Shown here: positions 1-11,776 of the stretch, one piece after another | Position numbering within the stretch: the first letter of the stretch is position 1 | Layout of the letters: every line of letters starts with the position of its first letter | Assembly (NCBI GenBank): GCA_013297985.1 | Contig: JAAFIY010000008.1 | Span: forward strand, 1 to 61,040 | Source: Comamonadaceae bacterium | Lineage (GTDB): Bacteria; Pseudomonadota; Gammaproteobacteria; Burkholderiales; Burkholderiaceae_C | Direction of reading: 5' to 3' | DNA length: 61,040 nucleotides | Notes under the pieces: model-generated | What the model saw: the letters and a program-made list of their open reading frames with translations, nothing else | Told to the model about the DNA's origin: nothing | Databases searched by the model: none | Translations under genes and position numbers: made by a program

Positions 1-1
1 C

Positions 2-1129
2 CACTTTGAAGCCAGCTTGCAACTGCTGCCCGGCCGCGCATCCACGCTGGTGAACCTGGCGGCCGTCTGCCTTAAGCGCGAACAGCCCGCCCAGGCGCTG
101 GCGCATTTGGACGCCGCCTTGGCCCAAGAGCCCCACGCGGTGGATGCCCTGGTCTACCGCGGCCAGGCTTTGTCTGACCTGGGCCGCCACGCCGACGCCC
201 TGCAAGCCTATGAATCGGCCCTGAAGCTGCAACCCCAGCACCGCGACGCGCAACTGGGCAGCGCCTTGCAACTTGCCACCTTAAACCAGCCGCAGCGCTC
301 TCTAAATATGCTGGAGCAGCTATTAAAAAGTGAGCAAAACAACTCTGAACTGTGGTTTCACCACGGCAGCGTGCTGCGCGACCTGAAGCGCCCCACGGAT
401 GCCGCTGCCAGCTTGCAGCGCGCCCGCCAATTGGGCGCTGACCCCGACTTGTGCGACTACCTGCTGGCCGCCCTGGGCGCCGCCCCGCAAGGCACGCCCC
501 AAGCAGCACCGCAGACCTATGTGCAAGGCCTGTTTGACAGCTACGCCGAAACCTTTGATAGCCACCTCACCCAAGTGCTCGGCTATCGGACGCCCAAAGT
601 GCTAGCTGAACAAATTACTGAGGCCGCCCCCGGCCGCCACTACAACGCCGCCGCCGACCTGGGCTGCGGCACCGGCCTGATGGCCCCGCTGCTGCAAGCC
701 CACTGCAAGGCGCTGGACGGCGTGGATTTGTCAGCCGGCATGCTGGCCAAGGCCCGCCAAACCGGCGCCTACCGACTGCTGGCCCAAGGCGATGTGGTGC
801 AGTGGCTCAATCAGCGCCCGGGCGCCAGCTATGACCTGATCGTGGCCGCCGATGTGTTTGTGTACCTGGGCGACCTGGCCGCCGTGTTTGCCGCCACCCG
901 CCGCGCACTGGCCGCAGGCGGGGTGTTTGCCTTCTCAGTCGAGCAAGCCGAGCCGCACGACGCCCACGCCGACATGCGCTTGAGCGAAAGCGCCCGCTAT
1001 GCCCACAGCGCCACCTATGTGCGCGCCCTGGCCACCCGACACGGCTTTGTGGTGCAGCGCCTGCAAGCCGCGCCGCTGCGCTCGGATGCGCAGACCACCG
1101 TGATGGGGTGGTATGGGGTGTTGATGTAA
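2..1129 (+). CDS. TPR-repeat SAM-dependent methyltransferase, 5'-truncated by window edge
   Basis: The frame is open to the window edge, so the true start lies upstream and only about 375 codons are seen. The first ~150 residues are alanine- and leucine-rich helical repeats of TPR type (for example LGRHADALQAYESALKLQP). A class I methyltransferase domain follows, with the SAM-binding glycine motif ADLGCGTGLMAPLL and a motif-II-like YDLIVAADVFVYLGD. Proteins of this architecture are usually annotated as predicted TPR methyltransferases; the substrate is not predictable. The stretch around 302-335 is AT-richer than its surroundings and resembles the short AGCAGCTATTAA-type dispersed repeat seen elsewhere in the window. 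The family call is secure, the function is not. Confidence 0.85.
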   Translation, partial: HFEASLQLLPGRASTLVNLAAVCLKREQPAQALAHLDAALAQEPHAVDALVYRGQALSDLGRHADALQAYESALKLQPQHRDAQLGSALQLATLNQPQRSLNMLEQLLKSEQNNSELWFHHGSVLRDLKRPTDAAASLQRARQLGADPDLCDYLLAALGAAPQGTPQAAPQTYVQGLFDSYAETFDSHLTQVLGYRTPKVLAEQITEAAPGRHYNAAADLGCGTGLMAPLLQAHCKALDGVDLSAGMLAKARQTGAYRLLAQGDVVQWLNQRPGASYDLIVAADVFVYLGDLAAVFAATRRALAAGGVFAFSVEQAEPHDAHADMRLSESARYAHSATYVRALATRHGFVVQRLQAAPLRSDAQTTVMGWYGVLM

Positions 1130-1138
1130 GCGCAGGCT

Positions 1139-1630
1139 TTAGGGCAGCGCTTGGCTTGGTGATGCCGTCACTGTGGCGTCTGTGATGGGCGCATACCCGG
1201 CGGCCTCGACGCCCTGTCGCTGCAGAGTCTGCAAGGCAGCGGCAATGACCTGGGTGTCGCAGTAGACGCGCAATGAGACGATCTTGCCCCACCTGAGCCG
1301 CAGCACATGCACCCCCTGGTTGGCCCCGCGGGTGCCATCACGCAGGGTGAAGTGATCCCGCCACTCCACCAGGGCAACGGTGTTCCAGGGCAGGCCCCTC
1401 ACAGCGACCGACTGCACCTCAAAGTGCAGATCGGGGAAAAGCAACTTAAGCCGCGCATACCAGGGCACGATACTTTCGTGTTGATGCCGCGCGCCAGCCA
1501 GCGCATGGTTACCAAAGAACACATGCTCAAAGTGCGGAGCAAACATGGCCATCACTTGGGCATGGTCGCCCCGGTTCAGCGCCCCGAAGCCCTGGCGCAG
1601 TTTCGTCTCCACAATGCGGCTGTAAATCAA
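1139..1630 (-). CDS. SnoaL/NTF2-like fold protein
   Basis: A 163-residue protein with the pattern of the SnoaL/NTF2-like superfamily: an N-terminal helix (KLRQGFGALNRGDHAQVMAMF), a HES..PWYARLKLLFPDLHFEV segment and a beta sheet carrying VALVEWRDHFTLRDG. The TTG start at 1630 is chosen because AGGAGA lies six bases upstream, whereas the longer reading runs into the upstream gene without a ribosome site. That TTG overlaps the TetR gene's stop as TTGA, so the two are probably translationally coupled. Members of this fold include cyclases, isomerases and many uncharacterised proteins, so no reaction is assigned. It is presumably expressed under the control of the TetR partner. Confidence 0.7.
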   Translation of the reverse strand: MIYSRIVETKLRQGFGALNRGDHAQVMAMFAPHFEHVFFGNHALAGARHQHESIVPWYARLKLLFPDLHFEVQSVAVRGLPWNTVALVEWRDHFTLRDGTRGANQGVHVLRLRWGKIVSLRVYCDTQVIAAALQTLQRQGVEAAGYAPITDATVTASPSQALP

Positions 1631-2331
1631 AGTGACTCTCCTGGGAAGTGGGCTCGCTTGGGATGTGGCGCTGGCATGGTTTGGGCGACCAGCGCCCAAT
1701 CGATGTAACTGCTCAGGTGTGCCCGAGCGGCGGCCATGTGGCTGGCATCGCGGTAAAGCTGCGTCAGCAGTACCGCGCCCTCGAGGCAGGCAATAAAGAC
1801 CGTTGCCACTTGCACAGGTTCAAGGTCTGCGCGCAGCTGTCCGCGCGCCATGCCATCGCGCACGATCGCCTGCACCATCCCATGCCAACCGCTCATCGCC
1901 GCACGTGCCCGATCGCGCAGACTGATGTGCGCGGGATCGGTGGTGTGGTCAGTCTCTACCGCTGAATTCATGATGGGGCAGCCGCCGGGCAAAGGCACAT
2001 CGACATCGGCGTCGACATGCGCATGAACCAAAGCGAGCAAACGCTCGCGCGCGGTGCGCTTGCCCTGCAAGCCCTGCTCGAAGCGCTGACGCACGGCCGC
2101 CACGCAACAGTCGAAGGCCTCGTTGGCCAAGGCCTCTCGGCTTTCAAAGTGCCGGTACAGCCCACCCTTTTGGATTCCGGTGTGTTCGATCACAGCCGAC
2201 AGCGGTAGCGCCAAGAAACCATTGCGGTTCATGAGTTCGGCACTGCGCCGGACGATCTCAGCGCGAGTGCGCTGGCCCTTGGTCAAGGTAGCGCCTGCCT
2301 TCTGCACGTGGGTGGCCGGAGGTTGAGTCAT
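1627..2331 (-). CDS. TetR/AcrR family transcriptional regulator
   Basis: A 234-residue regulator. The N-terminal helix-turn-helix is clear: RAEIVRRSAELMNRNGFLALPLSAVIEHTGIQKGGLYRHFESREALANEAF has the TetR order of helices, with the GLYRHF recognition helix at about residues 55-60. The C-terminal ligand domain contains GGCPIMNSAVETD, which resembles the Cys-Pro region of the TetR_C subfamily near oxidoreductase genes. It is co-directional and stop-start coupled with the downstream SnoaL-like gene. An imperfect palindrome at 2352-2367, just upstream of the start, is a plausible autoregulatory operator. The ligand is unknown. Confidence 0.88.
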   Translation of the reverse strand: MTQPPATHVQKAGATLTKGQRTRAEIVRRSAELMNRNGFLALPLSAVIEHTGIQKGGLYRHFESREALANEAFDCCVAAVRQRFEQGLQGKRTARERLLALVHAHVDADVDVPLPGGCPIMNSAVETDHTTDPAHISLRDRARAAMSGWHGMVQAIVRDGMARGQLRADLEPVQVATVFIACLEGAVLLTQLYRDASHMAAARAHLSSYIDWALVAQTMPAPHPKRAHFPGESL

Positions 2332-2351
2332 CCCGCTCAGTATAGATTAAA

Positions 2352-2367
2352 GATACCAATCGGTCTC
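2352..2367. promoter_or_regulatory. Candidate TetR operator upstream of the TetR gene
   Basis: GATACCAATCGGTCTC matches its own reverse complement at 12 of 16 positions, with conserved half sites GANACC and GGTNTC. It lies about 20 bases upstream of the TetR start and inside the divergent region before the serine hydrolase gene. TetR proteins usually bind such palindromes and repress themselves and a divergent neighbour. The assignment is by position and symmetry only. Confidence 0.4.
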
Positions 2368-2547
2368 TTTTATGTTTGATGATTTTGTTGGCTGGATGGG
2401 GTTGTGCATGCTGGGCGAGTGCAGCCGATCGCGGGCTGCATCGCAAATCCCACCATGCAGGTGTTCAACGCCTCTGGCGCAATCCCCGCCCTGCTCCTAA
2501 ACTGCCTTGCATGGTGGGTGGCTCGCTGTGAGCCAAGGAGATCGTCG

Positions 2548-4011
2548 ATGTCCGTCTTGCGTACTGCCAGTCTCTGGCTGTGGTCATCAGTCGCCGTGGC
2601 GCAAACTTGCCCTGCGCCAAGCTTGTTTGACGGCGCCAACCTCCGTTTGCCCTGCGTGCAAGTGGGCGCACAAGTATTCAGTGCCACGCTCGTCCAACAG
2701 CCGCCTGGTTTGAATTGGCGGCTGGGCCCCAATGCGGCGCCCGCCCCTTGCACGCCTGACCCCGCCTTATGCACTGCAGTCGGGGCCGATGCGTCGTTGA
2801 CGATACGGGGATTGGACTTGGGCGGGGTGCCACATCGGGTGGAATTGGCCAGCGGACCCAATCTGACTTGGGCCTACCGTTCGCACCAACCAGAAACCGC
2901 CTCCGTGCTCACCCCTTCGGTGCAGGCCAGCATTCGCAGTTATGTGCAAAGCCTGCACAGCAGCGGCACCGTGCCGGGCGCGGTGGTGGCCATTGTGGAA
3001 GGCACGCGGGTGGTGGTGATTGAGGCGGTGGGCATGGCCGATGTGGCCGCCGGGGTGGCCATGCGGGCCGACACCCTGCTGCACATCGGATCGACCAACA
3101 AGCCGATCACCGCGCTCTTGGCTGCCACTTTGGTGGACGACGGCACCCTGACGCTTGACACCCGCGTGCAAGAGGTGCTGCCCAGCTTTAGCTTGTCCAA
3201 CCCCAGTCATGCCGCCCGCATCACCCTGCGCCAGTTGCTGGACATGACGGCCGGTTTACCGCGTGAAGCCGGTTTTGACACCAGCGACCCACCCCGGCGC
3301 ATGGTGGACGGCCTGGGCAATGTGCCGCTAGTGGGCGCCCCCGGCGAGCGCTACACCTACAGCAACGTCAGCACCAGCCTGGCGGGCTACCTGGTGGCGC
3401 TGGCGCAGCAGCGGCGCCGCACGGGCAGCCTGACCGATGCCGACCTGAACAACGTGCACCCGCTGTACCAAGCCGCCTTGCAAGACCGGGTGCTGCGTCC
3501 GCTGGGCATGACATCCAGCTTCTTGAAAGTGGACGATGCCCGCGCCACCGGGCGCATGGCGCGCTCACACGCGGGCGCGGCCGGGGCCTGGACAGTGAGC
3601 GCGTCGGTGGACACCCCCATCGACAACGCCGCGCCCTCAGGCGGCTTGAAGTCCACCGCCCAAGACATGGCGCAGTTTGTGATGGCCATGATGAACCAAG
3701 GCCTGGCCGCAGACGGCCGTCGGGTGGCCAGCGCCGCCTTGGTCACCCAAATGCAGACCTTGTCGCCCGGGCCCGCCACGGCCGCCGGTTACGGCCTGAG
3801 CCTGGACGTGAACACCGCCAACAACGGCTTGAACCACATCGGGCACAACGGCAGCTTTGACAATTTCAACTCAGCCATCGGCTGGTTTCCTGAGCGCCGG
3901 GTGGGCTATGTGCTGCTGACCAATGGCGAGAGTGCCGCCATCACGCAGTTGACCAGTGGCGGGTTTTTGAATCGCATCGCCGACCTGATTCGCGGCGCCT
4001 CAGCGCCTTAG
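2548..4011 (+). CDS. Secreted serine hydrolase, class C beta-lactamase family
   Basis: A 487-residue exported protein of the class C beta-lactamase / D-aminopeptidase-like family. The start at 2548 is preferred over the upstream in-frame ATG at 2404 because AAGGAG precedes it and it begins a signal peptide (MSVLRTASLWLWSSVAVAQT). The catalytic Ser-x-x-Lys is STNK in HIGSTNKPITALLAATLVDDG, the second motif is YSN in ERYTYSNVSTSLAGY, and the third, KTG-like motif is HNG in HIGHNGSFDNF. About 110 residues precede the catalytic domain. It could be an esterase, peptidase or penicillin-binding-like protein; the family covers all of these. It is divergent from the TetR gene, which may control it. 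Confidence 0.85.
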   Translation: MSVLRTASLWLWSSVAVAQTCPAPSLFDGANLRLPCVQVGAQVFSATLVQQPPGLNWRLGPNAAPAPCTPDPALCTAVGADASLTIRGLDLGGVPHRVELASGPNLTWAYRSHQPETASVLTPSVQASIRSYVQSLHSSGTVPGAVVAIVEGTRVVVIEAVGMADVAAGVAMRADTLLHIGSTNKPITALLAATLVDDGTLTLDTRVQEVLPSFSLSNPSHAARITLRQLLDMTAGLPREAGFDTSDPPRRMVDGLGNVPLVGAPGERYTYSNVSTSLAGYLVALAQQRRRTGSLTDADLNNVHPLYQAALQDRVLRPLGMTSSFLKVDDARATGRMARSHAGAAGAWTVSASVDTPIDNAAPSGGLKSTAQDMAQFVMAMMNQGLAADGRRVASAALVTQMQTLSPGPATAAGYGLSLDVNTANNGLNHIGHNGSFDNFNSAIGWFPERRVGYVLLTNGESAAITQLTSGGFLNRIADLIRGASAP

Positions 4012-4024
4012 TCATACGCCTTAC

Positions 4025-6272
<2,248 letters not shown>

Positions 6273-6274
<2 letters not shown>

Positions 6275-7382
6275 GCCCAGCCTGAACCCCGCCACCCAGC
6301 GCCCTTGGTCGCTGGACGACTTTGACTACACCCTGCCGCCCGAACTGGTGGCCCAGGCCCCCTTGGCGCAGCGCAGCGCGTCGCGCCTGTTGGACGGCCG
6401 CGGCGCTCAGCCGGTTGACCGTGTCTTTACCGATCTGCCCGGCCTGCTGCAAAGCGGTGATTTGCTGGTGTTTAACGACACTCAAGTCGTCAAGGCGCGG
6501 CTGTGGGGGCACAAAGCCAGCGGCGGGCGGCTGGAGATGCTGATTGAACGCGTGTTGCCTGCCCCCCGTGCCAACGAGGTGGTAGCCCACTTGCGCGTGA
6601 GCAAAAAACCCGTCCCAGGCGCAGTGCTGCAAATGGACGGCGGCTTTAGCGCCACGCTGTTGGGCCGCTGGGCGCCCGATGCCCAGGGCGGCCATCCCTC
6701 GCCCGACGGTGAACTGTTTCATCTGCGTTTAAGCGACGACCCCTTTGCCCTGATGCACGCCCATGGCCAAGTGCCGCTGCCCCCGTATATCGAGCGCGAA
6801 CCCCACGGTGGCCCGCAGGCGCAAGAAGACGAGCGCCGCTACCAAACCGTGTTTGCCCGCCACCCCGGCGCGGTGGCCGCGCCCACCGCTGCGCTGCACT
6901 TTGACGACGGCGTGCTAGCTGCACTCGATGCGCGTGGTGTGCAGCGCGCCAGCGTCACCCTGCACGTGGGCGCGGGCACCTTCATGCCGGTGAAAACGCA
7001 AGACCTGTCACACCATGTGATGCATGCCGAGTGGTACGACGTGCCAGCAGCCACCCAATCGGCACTGCGCGATTGCAAAGCGCGCGGCGGGAGGGTGGTA
7101 GCGGTGGGCACCACCACTGTGCGCACGCTCGAAAGTTGGGCCGCCACGGGTCAGCCGCGCGGCGACACCCAACTGTTCATCACCCCTGGCTTTGCTTGGG
7201 CGTGGGTGGATTTGCTCGTCACCAACTTTCATTTGCCCAAAAGCACGCTGATGATGCTGGTGAGCGCCCTGACCGGGCACCGCCACATCATGGACCTGTA
7301 TGCCCATGCGGTGCGTGAGCGCTACCGCTTTTTTAGCTATGGCGACAGCATGCTGCTGCAGCGCCCCACCCCATCCCATTGA
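6273..7382 (+). CDS. queA: S-adenosylmethionine:tRNA ribosyltransferase-isomerase QueA
   Basis: QueA transfers and isomerises the ribose of SAM onto 7-aminomethyl-7-deazaguanine at the tRNA wobble position, giving epoxyqueuosine. The 369-residue protein shows DFDYTLPPELVAQ at the N terminus, LLVFNDTQVVKARLWG, the conserved HVGAGTFMPVK, GTTTVRTLES, and the C-terminal FHLPKSTLMMLVSALTG and YRFFSYGDSMLL. The longer upstream reading is rejected because it translates recG antisense sequence. It is followed after 9 bases by tgt, the enzyme that acts just before it in the pathway, so the two form an operon. Its promoter must lie inside the recG 5' end. Confidence 0.96.
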
Positions 7383-8558
<1,176 letters not shown>

Positions 8559-8578
8559 CCCGGTGGCGCGCAGAAAAA

Positions 8579-8601
8579 TAATTGGGGTCTGACCCCAATT
8601 A
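8579..8601. repeat. Perfect 23-nt palindrome (REP-like) downstream of tgt
   Basis: TAATTGGGGTC and GACCCCAATTA flank a single central T, an uninterrupted inverted repeat. It starts 21 bases after the tgt stop. The GGGGTCTGACCCC core resembles REP-type palindromes common in betaproteobacteria. It lacks a following T tract, so a simple rho-independent terminator is less likely than a REP/transcript-stabilising element. Confidence 0.5.
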
Positions 8602-8659
8602 ATAAAATAATAGCTAGAGGGGCTTGTTTCTAGAGCGGTAGCGCCTGGTTTTATGGTTG

Positions 8660-9149
8660 GGTTGTCCGGGGGTCCTTGGGTGGCGAACTTCCGCACGTGG
8701 TGTGCGGCCGGGCCTTGGGGGCTTAAGGGATTGCCGGTCGGGCGGCACACCGCCCGACTACCCTGCGGTACTCGGGATCGCAGGCCGCCGCAGAACTCGC
8801 TGCGCTCAGACAGCTGCGACGGACCCCTTCGGGGCAACCTGTGCTCCCTGCGTTCCTCGGCGGCATCCATGCGCCCCCAAGGCCCTGCCGCACACCACGA
8901 GCTGCCCCGATGCAGCACCCCCGGTTCAACCGCCGTGACGGAAGCGCAGCAGCCGAGTGGGTGGCCCGATAGCGTAAGTAGAGGAGGAGAAGAGTCCAGT
9001 GGACTCTTCGGGGGACATGGAGCTATCGGGCTGCCCGCTCGGCTGTTGTGCTTCCAAGCAGAGCGCCCAAACCGAGCCCAAAAAACCTCAACACAAAAAC
9101 AGCCGCTAACGCCCTAAAATACGGCGCATCTAGCTATCGTTTCCATAGC
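8660..9149 (+). repeat. Structured long repeat, copy A (inverted partner at 11777-12262)
   Basis: About 490 bases that recur, inverted and at high identity, at 11777-12262. The element holds two stem domains. Domain 1 has 26-nt arms at 8696-8721 and 8874-8899 (one mismatch) enclosing a GTCGGGCGG/CCGCCCGAC hairpin (8737-8758) and a CCCC-TTC-GGGG hairpin (8824-8834). Domain 2 has 33-nt arms at 8941-8973 and 9022-9054 enclosing a near-perfect palindrome at 8989-9009. The end at 9133-9149 is GCTAT..ATAGC, part of the short dispersed repeat. Open frames across it exist in both copies but look like repeat translation, not genes. This element plus the palindrome upstream fills the 630-base gap between tgt and the phosphatase gene. 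Confidence 0.85.
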
Positions 9150-9187
9150 GACCCAGCGCGCGGGCTCCGGTCGGCTGCAAGCTCGAA

Positions 9188-11146
9188 TCAAGTGCCCACC
9201 GGCCCACCGCCGGTACGTCGGATGGCGACAGTCGCCGAGCGCGGCCGGCCCGCTGGGTTAGCGTCAGGCCAGTTGGAGATGCGGCGTGGCTCGTCGGGGT
9301 TGCTGCGCTCGCTGGGGCTTTCACCCGGGTGCTGGATGTTGATGAACATCGTGCTGCCGTCAGGCGTGCTGGTGGCGCCGGTGATCTCGCAACCGTTGGG
9401 GCCGGTCAGGAAGCGGCGGATCTCGCCGGTGCGCACATCGGCGGCCAGCATGCCGTTGTTGCCTAGGCGCGCCAAGTCACCGCGGCCCATGGCGCTGGTG
9501 CTCATGTCAGTTTGAATCCACAGCACGCCGCGGTAGTCGGTCCACAGGCCATCGGGGCAGGCAAAAGCGTCGCCTTTGACGTTGCCCTTGGCGTCAGCGC
9601 GCTCGTTGGCCGGGTCACCGGCCAGCACAAAGTGGTTCCATTCAAACGTCAGGCCGTCAAAGTCACCGGTGTCTTTCCAGCGAATGATGTTGCCCATGGT
9701 GTTGTTGGCGCGCGGGTTGGCCGCGTCTACTGCGGGCATGTTGGCTTGGCCGCGGTTGCTGTTGTTGGTGAGCGTGCAGTACACCCAGCCTTGCTTGTCG
9801 ACATCGATCCACTCGGGGCGGTCCATCTTGGTGGCGCCTAAAGCGTCGCTGGCTTGGCGGGTCTTGATGACCACCTCGCCCTGGTCGGCAAAGCCGCTGG
9901 CGGCGGTCAACGGGCCCTGGCCGTGCACCAGCGGCAGCCACTGGCCCTTGCCGTTGGCGTCAAAGCGGGCCACGTACAGCGTGCCGTGATCCAGCAGCTC
10001 GGCGTTGGGTTGTGCACCGCCCGGCTTGATGGCGTCACGGGTGACGAACTTGTAGATGTATTCAAAGCGAGCGTCTTCACCCATGTACACCACGGCGCGC
10101 TTGGCTCGGGTGACGGCAATCGTGGCGCCCTCGTGCGCAGCGCGGCCGAGCGAGGTGCGCTTGATGGGTGTGCTGCTGGGGTTGTAGGGATCAATCTCCA
10201 CCACCCAGCCAAAGCGGTTGGGTTCGTTGGGATGCAGCTCGGCGTTAAAGCGGGCGTCATGCTCGGCCCAGCGGTAGCCCACAGGCTCGCCGCTGCGCAG
10301 GCCCCAGCGGCGGTGATGGTCAGACAGTTGCTGGCCGCCGCGGAAATAGAAGATGAAGTTTTCTTCGCACGTCAGATAGGTGCCCCAGGGCGTAATACCG
10401 CTGCCGCAGTTGTTGAGCGTGCCCAGCACCCGGCGGCCGTTGGCGTCGGCGGCCGTGCGCATCATGGCGTGGCCCGCAGCCGGGCCGCTCACCTCCATCG
10501 GCGTGTAGGCGGTGATGCGGCGCGCCCAAGGCGAGGGGCGCACCACTTCCCAACGGTTGTTTTTCAGCTCGATTTCGATCACCGACACGCCATGCGCAGC
10601 CTGGGCCTTGCGCACTTTCTGCGCGTTCCAGGTTTTCATGCCGTCGGTGTGCAGCAGGCCGTCGTCGGCGTATTCGTGGTTCATCACCAACAGGCCCATG
10701 GTGTTGCTTTTGGCATCGAGCGGGTGCGGGTAGAAGTGAATGCCGTCGTGGTGCATGCCCATTTGGGTTTCTTGCTCAGCGGCGGTATTGCTGGCGTCCC
10801 ATTTGAAGGCGGCGTTTTCACCTGACAGACCCACCGGGTCACCCCAAGGGGCCAAGGGCTGCGCTGTGTAGCCCTCAGGCACCACCACGGCGTCAGACGT
10901 GGCTACCGGCACGCTTTTGAAGCCCAGCAGCGGGCCCGTGTCCATGGCGCCTGCGCCGGTTGCACAGCCGCTGACCGTGGCCACGCCCACGGCGGCGCCG
11001 AGGCCCGCCAGTGGGGCCAGCAGGCCGGTGGTTACTGCACCCAGGCCTCCGCGCAAAAACACACGGCGCGCCGGGTCGGACACTTCGTGGATACTGAGGT
11101 TGGCGCTGCGGTTGCTGTCTTCCATCGTGTCAAAGTCTTTGGCCAT
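9188..11146 (-). CDS. PhoX-family phosphatase (DUF839), Tat-exported
   Basis: A 652-residue protein of the PhoX alkaline phosphatase family, calcium/iron-dependent periplasmic or surface phosphomonoesterases. The start at 11146 is chosen because CCGGAG lies nine bases upstream and the N terminus then carries a twin-arginine signal, SDPARRVFLRGG, before a hydrophobic stretch. That stretch ends in VSGC, which could be a lipobox, so a Tat-exported lipoprotein is possible. Family-typical segments are MNHEYADDGLLH, TYLTCEENFIFYF, GEDARFEYIYKFVT, GVLWIQTDMS and NGCEITGATSTPDGSTMFINIQHPGE. It is divergent from the glutathione peroxidase gene. Its 3' end lies 38 bases from repeat copy A. Phosphate regulation was not seen. 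Confidence 0.88.
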   Translation of the reverse strand: MAKDFDTMEDSNRSANLSIHEVSDPARRVFLRGGLGAVTTGLLAPLAGLGAAVGVATVSGCATGAGAMDTGPLLGFKSVPVATSDAVVVPEGYTAQPLAPWGDPVGLSGENAAFKWDASNTAAEQETQMGMHHDGIHFYPHPLDAKSNTMGLLVMNHEYADDGLLHTDGMKTWNAQKVRKAQAAHGVSVIEIELKNNRWEVVRPSPWARRITAYTPMEVSGPAAGHAMMRTAADANGRRVLGTLNNCGSGITPWGTYLTCEENFIFYFRGGQQLSDHHRRWGLRSGEPVGYRWAEHDARFNAELHPNEPNRFGWVVEIDPYNPSSTPIKRTSLGRAAHEGATIAVTRAKRAVVYMGEDARFEYIYKFVTRDAIKPGGAQPNAELLDHGTLYVARFDANGKGQWLPLVHGQGPLTAASGFADQGEVVIKTRQASDALGATKMDRPEWIDVDKQGWVYCTLTNNSNRGQANMPAVDAANPRANNTMGNIIRWKDTGDFDGLTFEWNHFVLAGDPANERADAKGNVKGDAFACPDGLWTDYRGVLWIQTDMSTSAMGRGDLARLGNNGMLAADVRTGEIRRFLTGPNGCEITGATSTPDGSTMFINIQHPGESPSERSNPDEPRRISNWPDANPAGRPRSATVAIRRTGGGPVGT

Positions 11147-11280
11147 GGGGCGCATCTCCGGAGGGTTGGCTACACAAACCCCCAAGACTCTATGGCCCCT
11201 GTGACAAAACGGTGAAAAACCCGTGTCGCCACACGGCTTGGCGCCTCGTTCACCCCCATTTGTTTTGACTTGACTGCCCC

Positions 11281-11772
11281 ATGACCACCCCCAACGCCTC
11301 TGCCTACGACTTTGAAGCAACCGACATCCGCGGCAAGACCGTCAAGCTGGCGGCCTACACAGGCCATCCACTGCTGATCGTGAACACCGCCAGCGCCTGC
11401 GGTTTCACGCCGCAGTTTGCGGGGCTTGAAAAGCTGCACGACACCTATGGCCAGCGGGGCTTGGTGGTGTTGGGTTTTCCGTGCAACCAATTCGGCTCGC
11501 AAGACCCGGGCAGCAACACCGAGATCGAAAGCTTTTGCCAAGTGAACTACGGCGTGAGCTTTCCCATGATGGGCAAGATTGACGTCAATGGCGGCGACGC
11601 GCACCCCTTGTTTAAATGGCTCGCAGCGGAGGCGCCGGGCCTGCTGGGCACTAAGGCCATCAAATGGAACTTCACTAAGTTTTTGGTGGGCAAAGATGGT
11701 CAGGTGGTCAAGCGCTATGCACCTACCGATACGCCGGAGAGCTTGAAGGCTGACATTGAGGCGGTTTTGTAG
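11281..11772 (+). CDS. Glutathione peroxidase family thiol peroxidase
   Basis: A 163-residue cysteine-type glutathione peroxidase homologue. The active-site cysteine is in NTASACGFTPQFAGLE, the glutamine in VLGFPCNQFGSQDPG, and the Trp-Asn pair in IKWNFTKFLVGKDG, which complete the Cys-Gln-Trp-Asn tetrad. Bacterial members usually reduce peroxides with thioredoxin as donor. There is no signal peptide, so it is cytoplasmic. It is transcribed divergently from the PhoX-like gene across a 134-base gap, and its stop is only four bases before repeat copy B. Confidence 0.92.
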   Translation: MTTPNASAYDFEATDIRGKTVKLAAYTGHPLLIVNTASACGFTPQFAGLEKLHDTYGQRGLVVLGFPCNQFGSQDPGSNTEIESFCQVNYGVSFPMMGKIDVNGGDAHPLFKWLAAEAPGLLGTKAIKWNFTKFLVGKDGQVVKRYAPTDTPESLKADIEAVL

Positions 11773-11776
11773 GTTT

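Noticed and set aside
8653..9117. 154-codon open frame across repeat copy A
   Set aside because: The same protein pattern occurs in the inverted copy (11723-12292, minus), but the frame follows the repeat's hairpins, has no ribosome site and differs in ends. It is best read as translation of a structured repeat.
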